Positions 26,752-35,019 are shown, numbered from the stretch's first letter. The stretch is DNA of 64,000 bases from DASUPK01 sp963797265 (GCA_963797265.1 CAWCOY010000004.1:62001-126000); one strand, 5' to 3'. The notes: generated by a model from the sequence alone, not told the origin. A program made the numbers and translations.

Positions 26752-27741
26752 CAGAGGTTCACCGCGGCCATTCCGGTCTCCTCATAGCGGTCGCCGGCGA
26801 CCTCCGGCAGCTCCTCGTCGATGCGCGCGAGGTCCTCGTCGCTCAGCTCGACATCGGCCGCGGCGGCGTTCTCCTCCAGATACTTCCGTCGCTTGGTGCC
26901 CGGGATGGGGACGATGTCCTCGCCCTGGGCCAGAACCCAGGCGAGCGCCAGCTGCGCGGGGGTGATGTCCTTCTCGCCGGCGATCTCGCGGATCTTCCCG
27001 ACGATCCGCTTGTTGGCCTCGAGGTTGTCGCCCTGGAAACGGGGCTGCGTTCGCCTGAAGTCGTCCTCCGCGAGCTCATCGGGGCTGTTGAAGCGCCCAG
27101 AAAGGAAGCCGCGTCCGAGGGGCGAGTAGGCGACGAAGCCGATCCCGAGCTCGCGGCAGGTCGGCAGGATCGCCGTCTCCGGCTCTCGTGGCGAAGACCG
27201 AGTACTCGGTCTGCAGGGCGGTGATTGGGTGCACCGCGTGAGCCCGGCGGATCGTCTCCGGGGCGGCCTCGCTGAGGCCGAGGTGGCGCACCTTGCCCGC
27301 CTCGACGAGCTCGGCCATCGCCCCGACCGTCTCCTCGATCTCGACCTTCGGATCGACGCGGTGCTGGTAGTAGAGATCGATCTGGTCGACCCCGAGGCGC
27401 TGCAGCGTCCCGTCGATCGTCTTTCTGACGTTCTCAGGGGAGCTGTCGAGCTCGCCGAGCGTCGACATGTCGCCGGGGACCGCGTCGTCTAGGTTGCGCT
27501 GGAACTTGCTCGCGATCACGTACTCGTCGCGCTTGCCCTTGATCGCCTTGCCGACCAGCTCCTCGTTGGTCAGCGGCCCGTAGATCTGCGCAGTGTCGAG
27601 GAAGTCGATGCCGAGCTCGAGGGCGCGGTGAATCGTTGCGATGGACTCATCCTCGTCAGTCTCGCCGTAGAAGGCGGACATGCCCATGCAACCGAGGCCG
27701 AGGGCGGAAACCTCGAGATCTCCAAGCTTGCGCTTCTTCAT
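26751..27741 (-). pseudogene. Aldo/keto reductase, interrupted by one frameshift
   Basis: The N-terminal 60% (from ATG 27741) reads as an AKR of the YajO/PLP-family type: KLGDLEVSALGLGCMGMS, DFLDTAQIYG (Asp and catalytic Tyr), ASKF (Lys) and YYQHRVDPKVEIEETVGAM. After ALQTEYSVFA (near 27190) the protein continues in another frame as REPETAILPTCRELGIGF, AYSPLGRGFLSG and IPGTKRRKYLEEN, to a TGA at 26751. The shift equals one extra base or two missing bases. Both halves are well conserved, so this is a recent mutation or a sequencing error. Coupled to the MerR gene by ATGA. Confidence 0.8.
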
Positions 27742-28109
27742 TTGTTCCCAAGCCTTTCGCGATAGAGGTCGATCTTCCAATCGATCAGGTCGAAGTGGCC
27801 GGCGGTCTCCTCGAGGTGGGCCCGAACGGCCTCGCGGTGAGCCTCGAGCAACGCCAGCCGCTCCTCGTTTGTGTCGTCTCCCCCGTTCAGCAGCTCCGCA
27901 TACCTGCGGACCTGGCGAATCGGCATCCCGGTGGCCCGGAGCTTCGTCAGGAACTTGATGCGCTCCAGGTCGTCCTTCGCGTAGCGGCGGTGGCCGCTGC
28001 CGTTGCGGCTGACCGGCTGCAGCAGCCCGGCGCGCTCCCAGTACCGCAGGGTGTGCGCGCTGATGCCCGACTGCCGTGCCGCGTCCGAGATGGTGAGGGT
28101 CGCGTCCAT
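27738..28109 (-). CDS. MerR-family transcriptional regulator (AdhR/YraB-like)
   Basis: A 123-residue MerR protein: helix-turn-helix ISDAARQSGISAHTLRYWERAGLLQP, the arm GSGHRRYAKDDLERIKF, then a coiled-coil dimer helix. It lacks the paired Cys of metal-sensing MerR proteins, as in the aldehyde- or stress-responsive branch that controls aldo/keto reductases. It is first in the operon MerR-AKR-SDR, with a perfect 20-bp palindrome just upstream as its likely operator, so it is expected to control its own operon. Confidence 0.92.
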   Translation of the reverse strand: MDATLTISDAARQSGISAHTLRYWERAGLLQPVSRNGSGHRRYAKDDLERIKFLTKLRATGMPIRQVRRYAELLNGGDDTNEERLALLEAHREAVRAHLEETAGHFDLIDWKIDLYRERLGNK

Positions 28110-28123
28110 CTCTCGAAGAGAGA

Positions 28124-28143
28124 ACTTAGAGCGCGCTCTAAGT
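28124..28143 (-). promoter_or_regulatory. MerR-type operator: perfect 20-bp palindrome
   Basis: ACTTAGAGCGCGCTCTAAGT is fully self-complementary. On the minus strand it is joined to a -35-like TTGACT, as in MerR-controlled promoters where the palindrome lies inside the spacer. It sits 15 bases upstream of the MerR start, and its outer base belongs to the stop codon of the DUF2182 gene. Confidence 0.8.
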
Positions 28144-28961
28144 CAAGGTCTCATGCCCTGCATCTGCGACTCGTGCTCCGGGGCGTCATCCATCGACATC
28201 GAGTCCATCGCACGCATCGCCGAAGGCGAGTCCGGAGTCGTCAGCCACGGCACCTGGCCCGGCAAGAAGGCGACCCCGATCGCCAGGGCCAACAGCACCA
28301 CGACCGTCACGCCCTCGGCCGTCTCGCGCCAGGGCAGCACCTTCTCGAGCACGATCAGCGCTGCGATCACCACCATCCAGGTGATGCTCATCACGCCGAG
28401 CGCGAAGAGGGCCGCCATCAGCGCCCACGAGGAGCCGACGCAGTAGGCGCCCTGGTCGAGACCCATGCGTAGCGCCCCGCCACCCCGGTCTCGCCAGTCG
28501 GCGACCAGCAGCTCTCGATCGCGGCAGTGGCGCAGGCATGTTCTCTTCAGCGGAGTGAACTCATAGAGGGCCGCGCCCGCGATCACGGCCCCGGCGACGT
28601 ACCGGCCGCCGCTGTCCCAGCCGAGGAAGGAGAGGTCAAGCGAGCGGACGCCCTTGAACGCAATCCAGGCCACGAGGCCGACGAGGATCCAGGCGAGGAG
28701 GTATCCGGCCGTGAACATGCTCGTGAGGAGCAACGACCGAGGCGCCACCTCGGCGGAGCTACTGCGTGCCCTGTACGCGTATGCCCCGGCCATCGGAATC
28801 AGCGACGGGAGCATCATCGCCGCCATCATCACCGTCCAGACGCCGGCGAACCAGCCGAAGGAGCCGAGGTCCGTCCCCGGCCCTGCGTCCATCCCCTCCA
28901 TCCGGTTCACCGTCACCAGCCAGGCGACGGCGGCCGCGCCCAGCAGGAAGAGGGCTGTCAC
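28143..28961 (-). CDS. DUF2182 family integral membrane protein
   Basis: A 272-residue membrane protein with about seven hydrophobic segments. The family pattern is clear: WTVMMAAMMLPSLIPM near residue 40, YLLAWILVGL, YEFTPLKRTCLRHCR (Cys/His positions of the predicted metal site) and a late GAYCVGSSWALMAALFALG. The function is unknown; the family is described as predicted metal-binding. The GTG start at 28961 overlaps the stop of the upstream DUF899 gene (GTGA), which decides it against longer frames. Confidence 0.86.
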   Translation of the reverse strand: MTALFLLGAAAVAWLVTVNRMEGMDAGPGTDLGSFGWFAGVWTVMMAAMMLPSLIPMAGAYAYRARSSSAEVAPRSLLLTSMFTAGYLLAWILVGLVAWIAFKGVRSLDLSFLGWDSGGRYVAGAVIAGAALYEFTPLKRTCLRHCRDRELLVADWRDRGGGALRMGLDQGAYCVGSSWALMAALFALGVMSITWMVVIAALIVLEKVLPWRETAEGVTVVVLLALAIGVAFLPGQVPWLTTPDSPSAMRAMDSMSMDDAPEHESQMQGMRP

Positions 28962-29689
28962 TCGTAGTTCAGTTGCTCGTCCCAATTGGGTCTCCCTTCC
29001 GGCGTCAGATCGAAGAGGTTCCAGAGCGGCTCCAGCGTGCCGACGTGTCGCGGGTCCTGGCCCGGATCCCACGGCCCGTAGAAGAGCTCTGAGCCCCAGA
29101 AGTGCCGGATCGTCTCGGCGTCGCGATGGAACACGTTCAGCATCGGCCGCTGAGCGCCCTCCGGCGTCTCGGCGAGGTAGTCCGGGTTGTAGGTGTTATC
29201 CGCCGAGGACAGCAGGCGCACGCGGCGCCAGCCGCGCTCCCGTTTCCAGGTCACCAGCCGATCGAGCGGAGATTTCGCAACCACCACGAAGTTCATGACT
29301 TGGCTGGCGTGCTCAACTAATCCATCGAGCTGGTCGAGGAGGCTCACGCACGAGGGGCAGGGCGTCTCAGCCGGAGGGAGCTTTGCGGTCTCGGACTCGC
29401 GGACTGGGCCGGGCCGGTCGTCCTGGGGGTCTCGTGGGAACATGAAGCTGTAGATCGCAAGCGAGTCCTTTCCGTCCTCGAACAGCTGCGAGAGCCGCAC
29501 GTCCACCGGCTTCCCGTCGGGGCCCTCAACCTGGAAGACGTAGTCCTCGGGCACCACCCCGCCCGGCGGCAGCTCGCGCCGCTCCGCTGCCACAGCCTCC
29601 ATCTGGCGTCGCAGCTCGATCTCCTGCTCGAGCAGCCGCTCGCGGGCGGCCCTGTAGTCCTTCGACTCACCGGGATAGCTGACGCTCAT
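28958..29689 (-). CDS. DUF899 thioredoxin-like protein, divergent copy
   Basis: A 243-residue DUF899 protein: N-terminal helix RAARERLLEQEIELRRQ, RRELPPGGVVPEDYVF, LSQLFEDGKDSLAIYSFMFPRD, and a CPSC pair (TPCPSCVSLLDQLDG) at the thioredoxin-like active site. It is coupled to DUF2182 downstream. ATG 29689 has GGGAGGA six bases upstream. It is more distant from the three tandem DUF899 genes at 30.5-32.7 kb than those are from each other. DUF899 proteins are predicted redox proteins; no function is proved. Confidence 0.85.
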   Translation of the reverse strand: MSVSYPGESKDYRAARERLLEQEIELRRQMEAVAAERRELPPGGVVPEDYVFQVEGPDGKPVDVRLSQLFEDGKDSLAIYSFMFPRDPQDDRPGPVRESETAKLPPAETPCPSCVSLLDQLDGLVEHASQVMNFVVVAKSPLDRLVTWKRERGWRRVRLLSSADNTYNPDYLAETPEGAQRPMLNVFHRDAETIRHFWGSELFYGPWDPGQDPRHVGTLEPLWNLFDLTPEGRPNWDEQLNYE

Positions 29690-29708
29690 CCATTCCTCCC
29701 GTGCGCCC

Positions 29709-30149
29709 TCATCTCGCCAGCACGCGCTCCATGCTCTCGAAGCAGGCTTGCCAGCCCTCGTACTGGGAGTCGCGTCGCTCCTCGGCGGAGATGTTGCTGT
29801 TGACGAACACAACCCTCGTGGCGCCATCTTGCTCGGTGAACTCCAGCACGATCAGCTGCTCATTCGAGGGGTCATCGTCGAAGGTCCAGGTGAAGGCCAG
29901 GCGGTGGGGCCGCTCGATCAACGTGTACTCGCCACTCGCGCCGACCGCGGAGCCGTCGGGGGCGCGCATCACGACGCTGACCTTCCCGCCGACGCGGAGA
30001 TCCACCTCGGCGCTCGCCTCCCCCCAGCCCCGGCCGGGGCGGAACCAGCGCCCGATGACCTCCGGGCTGGTCCACGCGTCGAAGACCTCCTCAGCAGGGG
30101 CTTCATAGGTCCGCTCGATCCGGACGACCTGCGCCGATTCCTCCGTCAC
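29709..30149 (-). CDS. SRPBCC/AHSA1-domain protein
   Basis: A 146-residue START-like protein: IERTYEAPAEEVFDAWTSPEVIGRWF at the N-terminus, LRVGGKVSVVMRAPDG, LAFTWTFDDDP and a C-terminal WQACFESMERVL. Such proteins bind small hydrophobic ligands and are often encoded with an ArsR regulator. Here the start lies 47 bases inside the ArsR gene, the common ArsR-AHSA1 arrangement, so they are co-expressed. Confidence 0.9.
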   Translation of the reverse strand: MTEESAQVVRIERTYEAPAEEVFDAWTSPEVIGRWFRPGRGWGEASAEVDLRVGGKVSVVMRAPDGSAVGASGEYTLIERPHRLAFTWTFDDDPSNEQLIVLEFTEQDGATRVVFVNSNISAEERRDSQYEGWQACFESMERVLAR

Positions 30150-30462
30150 CTCGCTCCTTTCGCTCGTCGAGGTAGTCGCCGACTACGTCGAAGAGCCTCT
30201 CCCAGCGCTCGCGTTGAGTTTCTATCCAATCGGAGGTCTCGGCAAGCGTCTCCGGTCGCAGGGCGAGGCGGTGGGTGCGGCCATCGATCACACGGGTGAC
30301 CACCCCGGCTTCCTCGAGCAGCTTCAGGTGACGGGAGACGGTCGGCTTGGAGACGCCGAGGCCCTGACTCGCCTCGCCGACCGTTGCGGCCCCCGCGCTG
30401 AGCCGCTCGACGATTTCGCGGCGGGTCGGGTGGGCGAGGGCGGAGAATGCATCGTTAGCCAT
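30103..30462 (-). CDS. ArsR-family transcriptional repressor
   Basis: A 119-residue winged-helix protein: FSALAHPTRREIVERLSAG, TVGEASQGLGVSKPTVSRHLKLLEEAGVV, then the wing RVIDGRTHRLALRPE. No Cys metal site is present, so it probably responds to a non-metal signal. An inverted repeat covers its own start codon, indicating autorepression. It is divergent from the first tandem DUF899 gene, so it may control both directions. Confidence 0.92.
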   Translation of the reverse strand: MANDAFSALAHPTRREIVERLSAGAATVGEASQGLGVSKPTVSRHLKLLEEAGVVTRVIDGRTHRLALRPETLAETSDWIETQRERWERLFDVVGDYLDERKERGDGGIGAGRPDRADL

Positions 30463-30474
30463 TTTGCTAACAAT
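30451..30474. promoter_or_regulatory. Inverted repeat over the ArsR start codon (putative operator)
   Basis: Arms ATCGTTAGC and GCTAACAAT match at eight of nine pairs around a 6-base spacer that contains the ArsR ATG. The site lies 39 bases before the divergent DUF899 start at 30513. Position and shape suggest ArsR binding and control in both directions. Confidence 0.6.
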
Positions 30475-30512
30475 AGCCGGAGCTCAAGTCGAGAACGACA
30501 GAGGAGATGTCG

Positions 30513-31244
30513 ATGCCGGAGCAGCGGGTTGGAACAGAGGAGGAATGGCAGGCCGCAAGGGACGAGCTACTCGCGGAGGAGAAGGTGCACACGCAACGCG
30601 CCGACGAGCTCGCTCGGAGGCGGCGCGAGCTCCCCTGGGTGCCGGTCGAGAAGGACTACGAGCTCGAGACCGCCGACGGTACGAAGTCGCTGGCGGATCT
30701 CTTCGACGGGCGCTCGCAGATGCTGATCTACCACTTCATGTTCGGCCCCAGTTATGAGGCGGGGTGCCCTACCTGCTCCTCGATGGTCGACGGGATCGAC
30801 GGGCTCCTGCCACACCTTCATGCCCGCGACGTGACCATGCTCCTCGTCTCGCGTGCACCCCTGGAGAAGCTGCAGGCCTACAAGCGGAGGATGAGTTGGA
30901 GCATCCCCTGGGCCTCATCTGCGAATAGCGACTTCAACTTCGACCTCGGCGCCTCCTTCCACGAGGAGGAGATGCGTGAAGGGATGCCGCCCGAGGACCA
31001 GTTGCCGCCGATTGCCGCGCACAACGCGGACGCCACCGGGACCGATCTCGTCTCGTACATATCGGAGATGTTCGGAGCGACGGCCTTCAAGCGCCAGGAC
31101 GGCGCTGTCTACAAGACCTATGCGACCGCGGGGCGGGGGGTCGAGTTCCTGATGGGCTACTACTGGATCTTCGATCGGATGCCACGGGGCCGCGACGAGG
31201 GCGAAGCGTTCCAGACTTGGATTCGCCGCCATGACGAGTACTAG
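30513..31244 (+). CDS. DUF899 thioredoxin-like protein, tandem copy 1
   Basis: A 243-residue DUF899 protein: GTEEEWQAARDELLAEEK, RRELPWVPVEKDYELE, LADLFDGRSQMLIYHFMFGP, a CPTC pair (EAGCPTCSSMVDG) and a late YTF-like VYKTYATAGRG with HDEY at the end. The CxxC at the start of a helix after the second strand is the thioredoxin-like position. ATG 30513 is chosen over ATG 30507 because GAGGAG abuts the earlier one but is six bases from this one, and copy 3 starts identically (MPE-R-G). First gene of a three-gene unit divergent from ArsR. Confidence 0.88.
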   Translation: MPEQRVGTEEEWQAARDELLAEEKVHTQRADELARRRRELPWVPVEKDYELETADGTKSLADLFDGRSQMLIYHFMFGPSYEAGCPTCSSMVDGIDGLLPHLHARDVTMLLVSRAPLEKLQAYKRRMSWSIPWASSANSDFNFDLGASFHEEEMREGMPPEDQLPPIAAHNADATGTDLVSYISEMFGATAFKRQDGAVYKTYATAGRGVEFLMGYYWIFDRMPRGRDEGEAFQTWIRRHDEY

Positions 31245-31262
31245 TTCGCAGGAGGACGGAAG

Positions 31263-31988
31263 ATGACGGAGCACCGGACGGGGACACAGGAGGAGTGGCT
31301 GGCGGCGCGGCGCGAGTTGCTCGACGCCGAGAAGCAGCACTTCCGCCGCGGGGATGAGCTCGCCCGCCGTCGCCAGGAGCTGCCCTGGGTCCCGATCGAG
31401 AAGGAGTACGTGTTCGAGACCGACGATGGCCAGAGGACCCTGGCCGAGCTCTTCGATGGCCGCTCCCAGCTGCTCGTCTACCACTTCATGTTCGGCTACG
31501 GCTATCGCGTCGACGAGCAGAACCCCGGCTGCACCGGCTGCTCTTTCGTCGCCGACCACTTCCATGCCGCGATCCCGCACCTGAACGGCCACGACGTCAC
31601 CCTGGTCGCCGAGTCGCTCGCTCCGCTCGACGAGCTGCACCCCTACAAGCAGAGGATGGGCTGGCGGTTCCCCTGGGTCTCATCGGGTACCAGCGACTTC
31701 AAGTACGACTTCGGAGCCGCCTTCAGCGAGGAGCAGCGGAAGGCCGGTGCCGAGTACAACTTCCGCGTGGTCCCAGACGTCGGACCACAGCGCGAGGGGA
31801 TGAGCGTCTTCGCGCTCGAGGACGGCGTCGTCCACCACACCTACTCGACCTACGACCGCGGGGTCGAGCAGTTCATGGGCACCTTCGGATACTTCGACGT
31901 CGCCCCGTTCGGACGCAACGAGGACGACCCAAGCGATTGGTGGCAGCGCCACGACGAATACGAGAGTCGACAAGAGGAGGCAAGCTGA
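31263..31988 (+). CDS. DUF899 thioredoxin-like protein, tandem copy 2
   Basis: A 241-residue DUF899 protein, 18 bases after copy 1 with GGAGGA upstream of its ATG. It has the same blocks: GTQEEWLAARRELLDAEK, RQELPWVPIEKEYVFE, LAELFDGRSQLLVYHFMFG, but the pair reads CTGC (PGCTGCSFVADH) and the following block is KQRMGWRFPWVSSGTSDFKYDFG, the form closest to single-copy DUF899 proteins. It ends in WWQRHDEYE. Its TGA shares a base with the ATG of copy 3. Confidence 0.88.
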   Translation: MTEHRTGTQEEWLAARRELLDAEKQHFRRGDELARRRQELPWVPIEKEYVFETDDGQRTLAELFDGRSQLLVYHFMFGYGYRVDEQNPGCTGCSFVADHFHAAIPHLNGHDVTLVAESLAPLDELHPYKQRMGWRFPWVSSGTSDFKYDFGAAFSEEQRKAGAEYNFRVVPDVGPQREGMSVFALEDGVVHHTYSTYDRGVEQFMGTFGYFDVAPFGRNEDDPSDWWQRHDEYESRQEEAS

Positions 31989-32722
31989 TGCCGGAGCACA
32001 GGATCGGGACGCAGGAGGAGTGGCAGGCGGAGCGCGACGAGCTGCTGAGGGAGGAGAAGGAGCTCACCCGTCGCGGGGACGAGCTCGCGGCGAAGCGGCG
32101 GGAGCTCCCCTGGGTCCCCGTGGAGAAGGATTACGAGTTCGAGACGGTGGACGGCACCAAGTCGCTCGCAGAGCTGTTCGACGGCCGCTCCCAGCTGCTG
32201 ATCTACCACTTCATGTTCGGCCCGCCCTACGAGGCGGGGTGCATCGCCTGCAGCTCCATCACGGACACCCTCGCCCCCAACGTCCCGCACCTCGCGGCCA
32301 AGGACACCAAGCTGATGCTCGTCTCCCGCGCGCCGCTCGACAGGCTCCAGGCATATAGGCAGCAAATGGGCTGGGACATCGACTGGGCGTCTGGGGGCGG
32401 CACCGATTTCAACCTGGACATCGGCTTCACGTCCACGGAGGAGCAGCTCAAGCCTTTCCTTGAGGGCGAGATCCCGCCGGTCGTCGAGCAGATGGCGGAG
32501 GCGAGTGGCACAGATGCGAAGGGCTACGTCACCGAGGTGCCTGGTCTGAGCGCCTACACGCTGTCGGACGGCGTCGTCTACCGGACGTACATCACCACTG
32601 CCCGCGGGTTGGAGCCGACCATGGCCTACTACTTCCTGCTCGACCGCACGGCGCGCGGTCGCGATGAGCGCGCTGGGGAGCCGCACTGGCTGCGGCGGCA
32701 CGACGAGTACGAGGCGGCGTAG
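31988..32722 (+). CDS. DUF899 thioredoxin-like protein, tandem copy 3
   Basis: A 244-residue DUF899 protein starting at ATG 31988 with AGAGGAGG upstream. Blocks: GTQEEWQAERDELLREEK, RRELPWVPVEKDYEFE, LAELFDGRSQLLIYHFMFGP, pair CIAC (EAGCIACSSITD). The middle (RQQMGWDIDWASGGGTDFNLDIGF) resembles copy 1 more than copy 2. Over 32629-32722 its end lies opposite an open frame that trails from the broken EEP gene; that overlap has no meaning. Confidence 0.88.
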   Translation: MPEHRIGTQEEWQAERDELLREEKELTRRGDELAAKRRELPWVPVEKDYEFETVDGTKSLAELFDGRSQLLIYHFMFGPPYEAGCIACSSITDTLAPNVPHLAAKDTKLMLVSRAPLDRLQAYRQQMGWDIDWASGGGTDFNLDIGFTSTEEQLKPFLEGEIPPVVEQMAEASGTDAKGYVTEVPGLSAYTLSDGVVYRTYITTARGLEPTMAYYFLLDRTARGRDERAGEPHWLRRHDEYEAA

Positions 32723-32731
32723 GCGAGCGGC

Positions 32732-33276
32732 TCAGGAGTCGTCGCGGAGGACGAGCTCCGCGTAGACCGTGCGGTGATCGCTGCCGGGTAGATCGAGGAC
32801 GTCGTAGTAGATCCCGCTGCCGCGAACGCCTCCCGAACCGAGAGGGCACGCTGAGGAAGGAGTCGCCCTATCCCGGACGCGTCGAGGCCACGAGCGAACT
32901 CTGGGATGAGTTCCTCTACGCAGAGCACGTCCACGTCTCGATCCCGCGCGAAGTCGGCGAGCCTGGCGGCGTCGGCGTGCCCGGCGAGCACGTTGGCCGA
33001 CATCACCCTCACCGGCACACCCTCCATCGAGTCGGGGGCGCCGGTCGCCCGCGGTGCGATCACCGCCAGCAGCGCCGCGGTCGCCAGGGCCGCGAGGGCG
33101 GCCGCCGGCCACTGCCGCAGGGCCAGCGCGACCGCGGTCGCGAGGACGGCGACGGGCAGCACGAAGAGCGTGTACGTCAGCAGCGGGACGGCGGGATAGC
33201 CCGCATCCAGCCCGAGCACGCGGAGGAGCGCCCAGCCAGCGCACATCAGCGCCGGCGTCCATGCCACCACCGCCTT
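32732..33276 (-). pseudogene. Endonuclease/exonuclease/phosphatase family gene with internal deletion and frameshift
   Basis: The 5' part encodes about three membrane helices (ALMCAGWALLRVLG, LLTYTLFVLPVAVLATAVAL, AAALAALATAALLAVIA) and the first catalytic block VRVMSANVLAGHADAARL with VDVLCVEEL (Glu). Soon after GIGRLLPQRALSVRE the frame shifts to GVRGSGIYYDVLDLPGSDHRTVYAELVLR, the final His block. Roughly 80 residues expected between GSGI and the DHR motif are gone. Usual members have about 300 residues. A GTG at 33276 is the likeliest old start. No function is expected. Confidence 0.75.
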
Positions 33277-33310
33277 GACCTTCGCCGCCGGCAGGCGGAC
33301 GAAGCTCAGC

Positions 33311-33997
33311 TCACGCTCCGGCGCCGCCCGGTGCAGCGGCGCGGTCCGCCAGGATCAGTGAGTCGCCGCCCGGCCCGACCCGGCCCGAGGGGGTCGACGG
33401 GTCCTGGTCGATCAGCTTGCGCAGGGCGTCGACCTTCTCCTCGCCCGTGACCACCCAGAGCAGCCGGCGCGTCCGCACCAGCTCGGGGTAGGTGAGGGTC
33501 ATGCGGCGCGCGCCCTGGTACTCGCCGGACGTCACCGCCACCCGCTTGTCCGTCACCTCGAGAACGGGGTCGCCGGGCACCAGCGAAGCAGTGTGGCCGT
33601 CCGGTCCGATGCCGAGATGCGCGAGGTCGATAGCCTCGGGGAGCGAGGCCGCGTAGCGGTCGGCGGCGGCGTCCAGATCCTCATCGGTGACCGGCATCGG
33701 CCGGATGCTGCCCTGTGCGCCAATCGAGAGGCTCTCCACGAGGTGGGTCAGATTGCGCTCGTCGGAGCCGGCCGGAGCCACCCGCTCGTCGACCTGGAAG
33801 ATCTCGATCTCCCTCCAATCGAGATCGAACTCCTCGAGATGGGAGAACATCGCCCAGGGATCGCGACCGCCGCTCACGGCGAGCGCGCAGTGGCCGCGCT
33901 CCGAGATGTCCGCCTTGACGGCCTCGGCGATCACCTCGGCGCCGCGGCGGTGGACGGCGTCGGGGTCCTCGAGGACTTCGAGCCGGTGCTCCCCCAC
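33311..33997 (-). CDS. pgl: 6-phosphogluconolactonase
   Basis: A 228-residue enzyme hydrolysing 6-phosphoglucono-delta-lactone. It shows LAVSGGRDPWAMF, IFQVDERVAPAGSDERNL, LAHLGIGPDGHTASLVPG (catalytic His) and RRMTLTYPELVRTRRLLWVVTGEEK, all typical of the DevB/SOL family. GTG 33997 lies two bases after the gnd stop, so gnd and pgl form one transcript. Confidence 0.94.
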   Translation of the reverse strand: MGEHRLEVLEDPDAVHRRGAEVIAEAVKADISERGHCALAVSGGRDPWAMFSHLEEFDLDWREIEIFQVDERVAPAGSDERNLTHLVESLSIGAQGSIRPMPVTDEDLDAAADRYAASLPEAIDLAHLGIGPDGHTASLVPGDPVLEVTDKRVAVTSGEYQGARRMTLTYPELVRTRRLLWVVTGEEKVDALRKLIDQDPSTPSGRVGPGGDSLILADRAAAPGGAGA

Positions 33998-33999
33998 CG

Positions 34000-35019
34000 C
34001 TACTTCGGCTTCTCCTGATGCCCGCCGAACTGGAAGCGCATCGCGGACAGCACGCGGTTCGCGAAGTCATCCAAGTCGCGTGAGCCGAAGCGCTCGTACA
34101 GGGCCGTGGTGAGCACACCGGCCGGCACCCCCTCCTCGATCGCGGCGATCGAGGTCCAGCGCCCCTCGCCGGAGTCGGAGACCCGCCCCTCGAAGCCAGA
34201 GAGGTCGCCCGACTGCTGGAGCGACGCCGCGGTCAGGTCGAGCAGCCAGGAGCCGATCACGCTGCCGCGCCGCCAGACCTCGGCGACCTCGGGGATGTCG
34301 AGGTCGTACTGGTAGTACTCGGGGTGCTCGAGGGGGGCAGTCTCGGCGTCCATTTCCCGCTCGACCTTCCCGGCGTTCGCGTTCTTGAGGATGTTGAGTC
34401 CCTCGGCGTAGGCGGCCATCACGCCGTACTCGATCCCGTTGTGGACCATCTTCACGAAGTGGCCCGCGCCGCTCGGACCGCAGTGCAGATAGCCGTTCTC
34501 GGCCGTGTCCGGATCGCCGCTGCGACCCGGCGTCCGCTCGGCCGACTCGACGCCGGGAGCGATCGTCTTGAAGATCGGGTCGAGGCGCTCGACCGCGGCG
34601 TCGGGCCCCCCGATCATCAGGCAAAAGCCCCTATCCAGGCCGAAGACGCCGCCGCTGGTGCCGCAATCGATGTAGTCGATGCCGCGCTTGGCGAACTCCT
34701 CCGCACGGCGGATGTCATCCCGGTAGTAGGAGTTGCCCCCGTCGATGATCGCGTCGCCCTCTTCGAGCACGTCGGCGACGTCATGGACGACCTGTTCGGT
34801 GACGTCGCCCGCGGGGACCATCGCCCACACGGTGCGCGGTGCATCGAGCTTCTCGGCCAGCTCCTGGAGGGATTTGGCGGGGACCGCCCCCTCGCCGGCC
34901 AGTTGGTCAACCTGCGCCGGGGTGTGGTCGTAGGCGACACACTCGTGCCCGCCCCGCATCAGCCGGCGGACAAGGTTCGCTCCCATCCTGCCGAGGCCGA
35001 CCATTCCGAGCTGCGCCAT
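34000..35019 (-). CDS. gnd: 6-phosphogluconate dehydrogenase, decarboxylating (short form, probably NAD-dependent)
   Basis: A 339-residue enzyme converting 6-phosphogluconate to ribulose-5-phosphate and CO2. Rossmann GLGRMGANLVRRL; the second strand ends VAYDHTP, an Asp where NADP-specific enzymes have NRT, which points to NAD. IDGGNSYYRDD, DCGTSGGVFGL, GPSGAGHFVKMVHNGIEYG (catalytic Lys and Glu) are intact. It is shorter than the 470-residue E. coli type, as in the GndA/YqeC branch. An in-frame ATG at 35028 is an alternative start. Divergent from zwf 2. Confidence 0.92.
   Translation of the reverse strand: MAQLGMVGLGRMGANLVRRLMRGGHECVAYDHTPAQVDQLAGEGAVPAKSLQELAEKLDAPRTVWAMVPAGDVTEQVVHDVADVLEEGDAIIDGGNSYYRDDIRRAEEFAKRGIDYIDCGTSGGVFGLDRGFCLMIGGPDAAVERLDPIFKTIAPGVESAERTPGRSGDPDTAENGYLHCGPSGAGHFVKMVHNGIEYGVMAAYAEGLNILKNANAGKVEREMDAETAPLEHPEYYQYDLDIPEVAEVWRRGSVIGSWLLDLTAASLQQSGDLSGFEGRVSDSGEGRWTSIAAIEEGVPAGVLTTALYERFGSRDLDDFANRVLSAMRFQFGGHQEKPK

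Noticed and set aside
32629..32731. Apparent extension of the broken EEP gene into the end of the third DUF899 gene
   Set aside because: The added residues are low-complexity antisense sequence; the true EEP ending is in another frame and stops at 32732.
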